A stretch of 40,554 bases of DNA, taken from the NCBI GenBank assembly GCA_004211885.1, contig SHBV01000024.1, forward strand, positions 1 to 40,554. Reading direction: 5' to 3'. Positions 34,901-40,554 of this stretch are shown in pieces (position 1 is the stretch's first letter; the number at the start of each line of letters is the position of its first letter). A program made the translations under genes and the position numbers. Source of the stretch: Verrucomicrobiaceae bacterium. Its GTDB lineage: Bacteria; Verrucomicrobiota; Verrucomicrobiia; Verrucomicrobiales; DEV007. The notes beneath the pieces were generated by a model. It was not told where the DNA came from, searched no databases, and saw only the letters and a program-made list of their open reading frames with translations.

Positions 34901-37103
34901 TCGGACCATACTCGATTTTTTCATTTCTTTTTTTATGAAAGAAAGTTGAGAGTCTTAGTGCATCTGCATTAAGTGTTAGAATATTTAGCAGATGATGATC
35001 TACCCAGGAAAGAGTATCAATGTAGTCTCCGAATTTATCAGTGCTAAGAGCAGAGCTCATTTCGTTAATGTATTCCCGTGCCCAGTTTGATTGATCAGAG
35101 CTAACATCATCTTCTTTGGGATATACCCATCCGAGTGTTTGTCCGCCGGCTCGCAAACCCGAATCACCTGGATCAAGGCGATCGACTTTGAGAATATATC
35201 CCCCGGTAATTCCAGGTTCCTCAGATAAATTACCAGTTAGTCTTTCGACATTAACACGCTCCTTGTCACGTGAGATTTTTTCCATGAATGTATAGACTCC
35301 ATCGTAATCGTTACTATAACTTAAGTTTCCTCCATTATCGTCTTTGAAAAGTTCTACGAACTTTGTTCTCACAGCATATCTTCCGACCTGATTACTAAGT
35401 TCATAAATAAAAGCATTTCTCATTAGGCTACGATCATACACTGATCGCGCATTTAGAATAAAATCTGATTCTTCTGGAAACCCCAGTGGAGAGATATTTT
35501 TGTTTCGGTTTAATTCGTTCCAGGCCTCAATGGAGAATGCTTTTTTGCTGAATCCTGAAGATGATGAACCTCTAACTTTCCATCCTCCTCTTGTGCCTAG
35601 AGAGTAGGGCCCGTTGAGCCGTGTTTTTCCTGTTTGAGGGTCAGGCTCAAAGAATGCAAAGAATGTGAAGGTTTTACCATTAGCTGCCGTAGTGCCGCCA
35701 TTTGAGAACCTTTCCATGATAATTACCGGAAGGTTAGAACTGAAATTTTGAGCGTCCGTTGAGAGTCTTATGTAACCGGCCTCTGATACTGGGCCTGGCG
35801 TTAGTCCATCCTCAAAAGAGCGAGTGCGCAGTAGTGTTGATCTTTCGAGGGTTATGATACCTCCTGAGTACAGAGATGATGATTCTGTTGGTAATGAACC
35901 GTTAGTTGTGTATCGGATTTGTGCTTGGGGTGATTTTGTTGATAAAGTAAGTGTTAAGTTTCCAGTGAAGCCCCGACCAGGTTGAGAAATTAAAACTGGT
36001 CCGGAAGGTAACCCCGAGTCTGATCCATTGTTTTTTCCAGGGCTAGGAATTTGAAAATATCCTAATTCAGGTGGTTTTGGTTCGACTCCTTCATCAGGTT
36101 TTATGATGAATTGGGCCTCGAGGCGAGGAAGGGCGAGTAAATCAGAACTTCTAGTGTCCCCGTTCATTACATGAATTGCTAATACGTTGTTACCTGTCCG
36201 GACAATTTCTGCAACTTGCGCGGACAGGTCCGTATCGACGAATGAGATTGCCTGGCTGTCAGGATGATCTGTACTAGCGTCTGAGTTCCAGGCAGGTGAT
36301 GCTGGCTTATTTCCTGAAGCGATTTCTGTGCCGTTAATGTAAGCAATGAATCCGTCGTCGTATTTCATGCGGAAAGTAAGACTTGAAAGTCCTTTTAATG
36401 AATCGATTGAAAAAGGAATTCGCATATACGCAGAGGAGTTTTCATTATAAGTTTGTTCTTCAATATCACCGCCTGCGCCTATCAGATTCTCGTATCCGCT
36501 CGATCGTTCATATCCAATTCCTGTCGTGGCATCAGACCAAATTTCATCGTTGAAACTAAGTGAACGCCACGTAGTTCCGATGTCACTAGTCGGAACTAAT
36601 AATTTACAAGCATCTCCTTCCCTAACTAGTGTAGTTGAAAAGCTTTCCCCTTCTGCTTTTATGCCGTACGAGAAATTTTCATATTGAGCTGGAAAGTCAG
36701 ACAATTCAGAAATTACGGTTTTCCCGTCAGGGTCCACGAGGCTAAGGTATCCTCCAGACTTTGAAATTTTAAAGTTTGTGTGGAGTTCTCCATTGTCACG
36801 GTCCTTGCCAGATGCGAACACGATCAAATATCCATCAGTAACTAGTGAGACTTCTGGGAATTTCCACTTTTTCAGATTCTCCGGATCATTCGTAAGGAAG
36901 TACCCTTGAAGATTAACAGCATTCTGGAGTGGATTGTAAATTTCTATCCAGTCTGATGATTGTCCGTCCTCGTCGTACAGAGTTGACCTATTCAAAGCCA
37001 CGAATTCATTAATGATTGGAGCCGAAACAGCCTCAGGAAGAAAAAATGAAATTGAGCAGAATAACAAGATTACCGATCGATAATGCTTGGGATGATGATT
37101 CAT
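31896..37103 (-). CDS. Giant exported lamin-tail/CotH kinase-like surface protein
   Basis: A 1735-residue exported protein; the signal peptide ends at about residue 28 (AVSA). Domains in order: lamin-tail domain (about 29-150); jelly-roll-like segment (about 175-330) with GIGYERSSGY and YDDGFIAYINGTEIASG; chitobiase C-terminal-like domain (about 365-445); CotH atypical-kinase-like domain (about 460-830) with GWKVRGSSSSGFSKKAFS, LNARSVYDRSLMRN and GPIWDFDRSM; a second chitobiase-like domain split by a second jelly-roll copy (about 908-1081, YDDGFVAYLNGTRIASS); three more lamin-tail domains (about 1138, 1301 and 1434 onward); a Ca-binding DADSDGIANILEYLLGSNP near 1621; and a C-terminal beta domain. 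There is no clear PEP-CTERM or LPXTG anchor. Likely a cell-surface or secreted adhesin or kinase-like protein. Its role is unknown. Confidence 0.88.
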   Translation of the reverse strand: MNHHPKHYRSVILLFCSISFFLPEAVSAPIINEFVALNRSTLYDEDGQSSDWIEIYNPLQNAVNLQGYFLTNDPENLKKWKFPEVSLVTDGYLIVFASGKDRDNGELHTNFKISKSGGYLSLVDPDGKTVISELSDFPAQYENFSYGIKAEGESFSTTLVREGDACKLLVPTSDIGTTWRSLSFNDEIWSDATTGIGYERSSGYENLIGAGGDIEEQTYNENSSAYMRIPFSIDSLKGLSSLTFRMKYDDGFIAYINGTEIASGNKPASPAWNSDASTDHPDSQAISFVDTDLSAQVAEIVRTGNNVLAIHVMNGDTRSSDLLALPRLEAQFIIKPDEGVEPKPPELGYFQIPSPGKNNGSDSGLPSGPVLISQPGRGFTGNLTLTLSTKSPQAQIRYTTNGSLPTESSSLYSGGIITLERSTLLRTRSFEDGLTPGPVSEAGYIRLSTDAQNFSSNLPVIIMERFSNGGTTAANGKTFTFFAFFEPDPQTGKTRLNGPYSLGTRGGWKVRGSSSSGFSKKAFSIEAWNELNRNKNISPLGFPEESDFILNARSVYDRSLMRNAFIYELSNQVGRYAVRTKFVELFKDDNGGNLSYSNDYDGVYTFMEKISRDKERVNVERLTGNLSEEPGITGGYILKVDRLDPGDSGLRAGGQTLGWVYPKEDDVSSDQSNWAREYINEMSSALSTDKFGDYIDTLSWVDHHLLNILTLNADALRLSTFFHKKRNEKIEYGPIWDFDRSMESTDGRDNNPSTWSGGTSYFTFPWWGSLFDNENFWQVYIDRYFELREGAFATSNIHSIIDNMATELNEAQARNFRRWSDQPRFGSYQGEINHLKDWLGTRLDWMDGQFAPKPTTNKTAGSYPPGTKITLNTNLAGNQSIYYTLDGSDPRPPDQSEPLNGTTIIDEDIAVRALVPSSNISASWYRDLNFNDSSWIQGTNGIGYERSNGYDPYINIDVDDEMSGRTSCYIRVKFNLTQNDIEKWNYMILQMRYDDGFVAYLNGTRIASSQAPGNLTWNSSATQTHDDGSATIFQKFDTSNFINQLKSGQNLLAIHALNESTSSSDFLNQVKLITGFDEDAGDGGTNGFKYTAPITLQKTARLFARTFDSNGGNSTNSGRTPVGTGWSAPLKVEYLVNEVPASASNLAITEIMYDPYDFAGPKTNNSDFEWIELQNTSSNSISLTDVKFNNGIEFTFPGLTLESNKSTVIVGNLKEFEKIYSTNRNYLVAGEFSRALNNGGEDLQLTASDGKIIQTISYPDNIADEGYSLVRGIDGWRQSRTLLGSPGIKEPTESEISNIFINEVLSNSVPPQTDTIELYNPNPFSVNISGWLLTDNLRDQIKFKIPDGTKLPENGYAIFSENDFENFALDSFGEEVFLIANNLNDQRLGYVDGFKFGDSASGFSIGRHVTSDGKIRYEPMSTQTFGSANSAPISGPLIITELMYHPDNNNTEYIEIKNIGSSSFNLQGVEISGIDYQFDDSDSNLSPDDILLIVKEDPATFRNNYSVPEKVLIYGPFFGSLDNGGERIRIRIPEKSTINGEPDLKVSIDVAEYSDKEPWPASADGLGNSLHRTEPVRYAGDPTSWKAAAPSPGITQNDKFDWRELFFNPEEIDNPSLSGPLADADSDGIANILEYLLGSNPRKSESRIYEEFSRQERINETGNFELKIKRLKNIEGYKIIIESSTDLVNWITSEKQFSLKEQSDNGDGTVTITYSTASPLTSKRTYFRIKAVESP

Positions 37104-37107
37104 AGGG

Positions 37108-37122
37108 GACTATAGTATAGTC
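37108..37122. promoter_or_regulatory. Dyad upstream of the giant CotH gene
   Basis: GACTATAGTATAGTC is a perfect 7-bp dyad around one central base, starting four bases before the ATG. On the minus strand it contains TATACT, 10 bases before the start, and TATAGT, 5 bases before. It could be a repressor site over the promoter of this very large gene. Low-complexity AT content makes chance possible. Confidence 0.4.
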
Positions 37123-37201
37123 GATAAAAATAATAAGCCGAATAAAAGAATTTTGAGAGGCTTTCCAATTATTTCGAATAATATTAAGGCCAGTATCCTA
37201 T

Positions 37202-38671
37202 TTAAATTTCTGGAATCTTTTCGTTCTTTTTGATAGGTTTGCCTTCCCAAATGACAGATCCGGACTTCTTATCATAAGTGAGCACGCGATGTGCGCTTCC
37301 AGGAGCTGGTTTCTTATTATCTTTTGGGATCCACTTGCGGTGATTTTCCATTATTTTTCGATATTCAGCACTACTTGCAAGATTCGTCCATTCGTTAGGG
37401 TCCTTTATCATGTCATAAAGTTCCTCACTCCCATCAGCGTATAAGATGTAACGCCATTTTTCTGACCGGACTCCGTTATTATCATGATTATGGGATGTGA
37501 TTGCCGGGCGGTCACGTTTTGTTGAAGCATCTTTGAGTTGAGGAGTTAGGCTAATGCCCTCTAGACCTTTCTTGAACGGGAGTCCACAAAGTTCATTGAG
37601 CGATGGGTAAATGTCTAGTAGCTCTGCGGGTTGAGTGCAGCGTCCTTTGTTTATTCCGGGGCCGGCGAAGATGAGTGGAACACGGGTTCCATCATCCCAG
37701 AGTGTATTTTTTCCTGTTATTTCTTTTTCTCCAATGTGCCAACCATGATCGGACCATAAAACAACAATTGTATTTTCGGTTAATTTATTTTGATCTAAAG
37801 CTTTTAGAACTCGTCCTATCTGAGCGTCGACGAAACTTGTACATGCTAAATATGACCGGGTTAAATTTTTCCACTCATTGTGTTCTTGCAAGAATTTGAG
37901 ACGGACCTCGGGAAGTCGCCAATGCAGATACCAGGAGAAACGGGGAGTATCTTTCCGGTCATTGGGTTTGATTTGTGGAAGCTGTAAAGTGTTTTCAGGA
38001 TAAATATCAAACCACTTCTGGGTCGCGAAACAAGGAACATGCGGCAAGAAGAATCCCACTGAGAGAAAGAAAGGTTCATTGAGTTTACCATTAATTTGTT
38101 CTATTGCCCAATCAGCTATTTTGTAATCTCCCTTATCTTTATCCCTGTGCGGAAAAGTCCCCCAATCTACTAAACGGTGTGCTTGGGGAGTCTTTGCGAC
38201 TAATCTTTTTTCTGGAAAGGGAGCTGGACTTGCTCCTGGACCAAGAATATCGAACTCTTTATTTTTTTCTGAATTTCTTCCATATCTACCATGATAGATT
38301 TTCCCTGCTGACATCGTTTTATATCCATGTGATTTCAGATATTGAGGGAGAGTGACCAAATCTTTCAGATTAGGAACATCACGGAACCATGGGGACAGTC
38401 CGTAAATTCCAGTCGTAGTTGGGCGTAGCCCTGTCATTAGACTTGTCCGTGATGGATTACACAGTGGTGATTGACAGTGTGCATTAAGAAACACGGTCCC
38501 CCTTGCTGCGAGCTTATCTATGTTTGGGGTCTTGATTTGTGGATGGCCTCCCAGACAGCCGATCCAGTCATTTTGATCGTCAATTGCAATAAAAAGAACG
38601 TTAGGTTTGGCTAGGGAGGTTGTAGGGCAGAGCAGAATCGAGATAAAGAGAAATGCTATTTTGTGAATCAT
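37202..38671 (-). CDS. Secreted sulfatase, iduronate-2-sulfatase-like
   Basis: A 489-residue exported sulfatase. The signal peptide (about 1-21, IAFLFISILLCPTTSLA) is followed by FIAIDDQNDWIGCLGGHP, typical of the iduronate-2-sulfatase-like S1 subfamily. The formylglycine motif is CNPSR near residue 71 (SPLCNPSRTSLMTGLRPTT). Other residues are SAGKIYHG, HVPC, WSDHGWHIGEKEITGKNTLW near 315 and a C-terminal SHNHDNNGVRSEKWRYI block. It needs a Cys-type maturase not encoded here. It follows no same-strand neighbour closely, but lies next to the giant surface protein; both are exported, so a joint role in surface polysaccharide use is possible. Confidence 0.9.
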   Translation of the reverse strand: MIHKIAFLFISILLCPTTSLAKPNVLFIAIDDQNDWIGCLGGHPQIKTPNIDKLAARGTVFLNAHCQSPLCNPSRTSLMTGLRPTTTGIYGLSPWFRDVPNLKDLVTLPQYLKSHGYKTMSAGKIYHGRYGRNSEKNKEFDILGPGASPAPFPEKRLVAKTPQAHRLVDWGTFPHRDKDKGDYKIADWAIEQINGKLNEPFFLSVGFFLPHVPCFATQKWFDIYPENTLQLPQIKPNDRKDTPRFSWYLHWRLPEVRLKFLQEHNEWKNLTRSYLACTSFVDAQIGRVLKALDQNKLTENTIVVLWSDHGWHIGEKEITGKNTLWDDGTRVPLIFAGPGINKGRCTQPAELLDIYPSLNELCGLPFKKGLEGISLTPQLKDASTKRDRPAITSHNHDNNGVRSEKWRYILYADGSEELYDMIKDPNEWTNLASSAEYRKIMENHRKWIPKDNKKPAPGSAHRVLTYDKKSGSVIWEGKPIKKNEKIPEI

Positions 38672-38681
38672 GTGAATTTAA

Positions 38682-38687
38682 ATATTA
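38682..38687 (-). promoter_or_regulatory. Putative -10 box of the second sulfatase gene
   Basis: TAATAT on the minus strand lies 10 bases before the sulfatase ATG, the same spacing as for acnA and the giant CotH gene. No -35 is evident. Confidence 0.27.
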
Positions 38688-38707
38688 AGTGCTGATGATA
38701 CAAAATT

Positions 38708-38805
38708 TTACAGCCTTGGAAAACCTATGAATGATAAAATATTTGTAGTAGGCTTAGTCTCACTTTTTGCTAGTTCTCAATAGACGTTCATTTAGCAGGC
38801 TGTAA
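38708..38805 (+). promoter_or_regulatory. Possible leader with inverted repeat before the oxidase gene
   Basis: TTACAGCCT (38708-38716) and AGGCTGTAA (38797-38805) form a perfect 9-base inverted repeat separated by 80 bases. Between them lies a short frame, 38727-38783, of 18 codons (MNDKIFVVGLVSLFASSQ), hydrophobic and signal-like. The arrangement resembles a regulatory leader, but a 9-base match at this distance is not rare and no terminator follows. Confidence 0.25.
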
Positions 38806-38857
38806 TACTTGTATTTTAGGTATTACTACTTTAATACGCAAAAGATTATCTATACTC

Positions 38858-40159
38858 ATGTCTTTCCCTAAAAATGATTTCCAAGACAAGCACAGAGTTG
38901 TGATTGTTGGGGGAGGAGTCATTGGGCTTTGCGTTGCTTACTATGCATTGAAAGCTGGGAAACAAGTTATTCTCTTGGAAAGGGAGCCTGAAGAAGGTGA
39001 TAATTGTTCAGTAGGAAATGCTGGGATGGTTGTGCCTAGTCATTTTGTTCCTCTCGCTGCGCCAGGAATGATAGCTTTGGGTCTTAGATGGATGCTAAGT
39101 GCCGAAAGCCCTTTTGCGATTCGTTTACGACCCAGCAGAAAATTAATGCGTTGGCTTTATTTGTTTTGGCGGTCAGCTAATAAAGAACATGTCATTCGTA
39201 ACCGTGAACTTTTGCGTGATTTAAATTTGAAGAGCCGTGAGCTATTTGTTGAATTGGCAGATGACGGTTCTTATGAATTGGTAAAGAAGGGGCTATTAAT
39301 GCTTTGCAAGGGGTCTAATTCACTTGAAGAAGAATCGTGTCTAGCAACTGATGCTAATGATCTTGGTCTAGAAGTAGAAGTATGTGATAAGAAAAGATTA
39401 GCTGAGATTGATCCAGACATTGAAATGGACGTAGAGGGAGGAGTTTGGTTCAAACAGGATTGCCATTTAGATCCCTCGATTTTTTTAAATCAGCTAAGAA
39501 AAAAAATTCTTAGGATGGGAGCAGAAATACATTACCAAGTCTCTGCTGATGGGTTTGTTTTAGAGAATGGCCAAGCCAAGGCCTTGCGTTGTATTAATTT
39601 AGAGGGAAGTGAAGCTACAAATTATAATATCGAAGCGGATCAATTTGTCATTGCAGGAGGTGCATGGTCATCAACTTTGGCTCGTGATTTGGGACTAGAT
39701 CTCCCGATCCTAGCTGGTAAGGGTTATTCAATGACAGTGCCAGAACCCATTCAAATGCCTCGTGTCTGTTCTATTCTTAATGAGGCTCGTGTTGCGGTGA
39801 CTCCGATGGGTGATTGTTTGCGCTTTGCAGGGACTATGGAATTAGGTGATAACGATTTAGCTATAAATCCGCGTCGTGTTAAGGGCATTCTTAAGTCAAT
39901 TCCCAAATATTTTCCTCAGTTTAAAGTTGAGCATTTTAATGGGATCAAGAGATGGTCTGGTCTTAGACCGTGTTCACCGGATGGGTTGCCATACATTGGT
40001 CCAGTCGGTCCGGGTGCTGACGGTGTTTTTATTGCAACTGGCCATGCGATGATGGGTCTGAGCCTTGGTCCAATAACTGGTCACATTATGGCAAATGTTC
40101 TTTGTAATGAACACAATCAATTACCATTGGATGCATTGTTCCCAGGGCGATTTACTTAA
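38858..40159 (+). CDS. FAD-dependent D-amino-acid/hydroxyproline oxidase
   Basis: A 433-residue flavoprotein of the DadA/DAO family that oxidises D-amino acids to imino acids. The N-terminal Rossmann motif is VVIVGGGVIGLCVAYYALKA (residues about 12-31) with the acidic end of the next strand in ILLERE. The segment SVGNAGMVVPSHFVPLAAPG fits DadA-like enzymes, and the C-terminal GLRPCSPDGLPYIGPV and ATGHAMMGLSLGP are FAD-binding. The following gene is a 4-hydroxyproline epimerase/proline racemase, so the likely substrate is cis-4-hydroxy-D-proline. That is inferred from the pairing; alone it would be read as D-amino-acid dehydrogenase. Confidence 0.88.
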   Translation: MSFPKNDFQDKHRVVIVGGGVIGLCVAYYALKAGKQVILLEREPEEGDNCSVGNAGMVVPSHFVPLAAPGMIALGLRWMLSAESPFAIRLRPSRKLMRWLYLFWRSANKEHVIRNRELLRDLNLKSRELFVELADDGSYELVKKGLLMLCKGSNSLEEESCLATDANDLGLEVEVCDKKRLAEIDPDIEMDVEGGVWFKQDCHLDPSIFLNQLRKKILRMGAEIHYQVSADGFVLENGQAKALRCINLEGSEATNYNIEADQFVIAGGAWSSTLARDLGLDLPILAGKGYSMTVPEPIQMPRVCSILNEARVAVTPMGDCLRFAGTMELGDNDLAINPRRVKGILKSIPKYFPQFKVEHFNGIKRWSGLRPCSPDGLPYIGPVGPGADGVFIATGHAMMGLSLGPITGHIMANVLCNEHNQLPLDALFPGRFT

Positions 40160-40228
40160 AATATATGAATTAATTTAATGTTTGTGTGTGCTGGACTGGC
40201 GGCACCGAAAGAGTTAAAAAATAGAGTA

Positions 40229-40554
40229 ATGCCCAAGGACGTTAATAAGATCAGAGTCATTGATTCGCATACTGCTGGTGAACCGACTAGAGTAGTTGTT
40301 GAGGGTGGACCTGATCTTGGGGTAGGTAATATGGCAGAACTTAGAGATCGGTTTGAAGAGAAAGCGCATTGGTTGAGGACTGCTTTATTAAGCGAACCCA
40401 GAGGATTTGAAGCTATGGTGGGGGCTTTGCTTTGTAAACCTACTGACCCTAAGTCAGTAGCAGGAGTTATTTTTTTTAATAATTCAGGTGTCTTGAAGGG
40501 ATGCATACATGGGACCATGGGACTCATTAAGACTCTTGAATTTATGGGGCGTAT
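40229..40554 (+). CDS. 4-hydroxyproline 2-epimerase/proline racemase, 3' end missing
   Basis: The window ends inside this gene. From ATG 40229 the frame is open to the edge (108 complete codons). IRVIDSHTAGEPTRVVVEGG opens the family signature, followed by LLSEPRGFEAMVGALLC, GVIFFNNSGVLKG and the first catalytic Cys in GCIHGTMG, where related enzymes read MCGHGTIG. This places it in the proline racemase family, most like hydroxyproline 2-epimerases. An in-frame ATG at 40178 would add 17 residues with no family similarity. Together with the oxidase upstream it suggests catabolism of trans-4-hydroxyproline. The dehydratase and dehydrogenase of that pathway would be expected beyond the edge. Confidence 0.88.
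   Translation, partial: MPKDVNKIRVIDSHTAGEPTRVVVEGGPDLGVGNMAELRDRFEEKAHWLRTALLSEPRGFEAMVGALLCKPTDPKSVAGVIFFNNSGVLKGCIHGTMGLIKTLEFMGR

Overview
The window reads as ordinary chromosome from a bacterium of the PVC superphylum, most likely a free-living, probably marine, member of the Verrucomicrobiota. This is inferred from content: two secreted Cys-type sulfatases, a 1735-residue lamin-tail/CotH surface protein, a PQQ-like beta-propeller protein with EF-hands, a type II phosphatidylserine decarboxylase, AT-rich sequence and starts without Shine-Dalgarno motifs. No tRNA, rRNA, CRISPR array, insertion sequence, phage gene or plasmid gene was seen. Genes are packed tightly on both strands in short transcription units, and several convergent pairs overlap at their 3' ends.

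Layout. 1-5.5 kb is housekeeping: type III pantothenate kinase (coaX) overlapping a ROK sugar kinase, then TerC, MazG, a SOUL-family protein, YebC and FxsA. 5.5-15 kb is more accessory: a secreted sulfatase, a fatty acid desaturase, a DUF2288 protein, a di-heme cytochrome c peroxidase with an unknown membrane protein, a lipoprotein with a degenerate GH25 lysozyme fold, a PQQ-like propeller protein and a secreted GH13 amylase. 15-29 kb returns to core functions: CvfB, aconitase, a FetA/FetB-like ABC exporter, a secreted C39-like protease, phosphatidylserine decarboxylase, prenyl diphosphate synthase with aspartate-semialdehyde dehydrogenase, an L,D-transpeptidase, a 45-residue lipoprotein, 3-methyladenine glycosylase, a Nif3-like protein, YchF and MetX.

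29.2-31.9 kb holds the most unusual unit. A SAM methyltransferase is followed after one base by a 646-residue protein that joins a DUF455 ferritin-like di-iron domain to an ATP-grasp ligase domain. It looks like a compact, undescribed biosynthetic or modification cassette. 31.9-38.7 kb encodes the giant CotH/lamin-tail surface protein and a second sulfatase. The right edge carries an FAD-dependent D-amino-acid/hydroxyproline oxidase and the start of a 4-hydroxyproline epimerase/proline racemase, which together suggest hydroxyproline catabolism.

How the genes fit together. The sulfatases and amylase suggest growth on sulfated or alpha-glucan polysaccharides, and the oxidase/epimerase pair suggests use of hydroxyproline from structural proteins. 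Asd and MetX serve the aspartate family pathway. CoaX, Psd, the prenyl synthase and the desaturase supply cofactors and membrane lipids. Regulatory candidates are a strong intrinsic terminator that doubles as coding sequence on the other strand, an inverted repeat over the cvfB start codon, a dyad just ahead of the giant CotH gene, and recurrent -10-like boxes 5-10 nt before start codons that suggest leaderless or near-leaderless transcripts.
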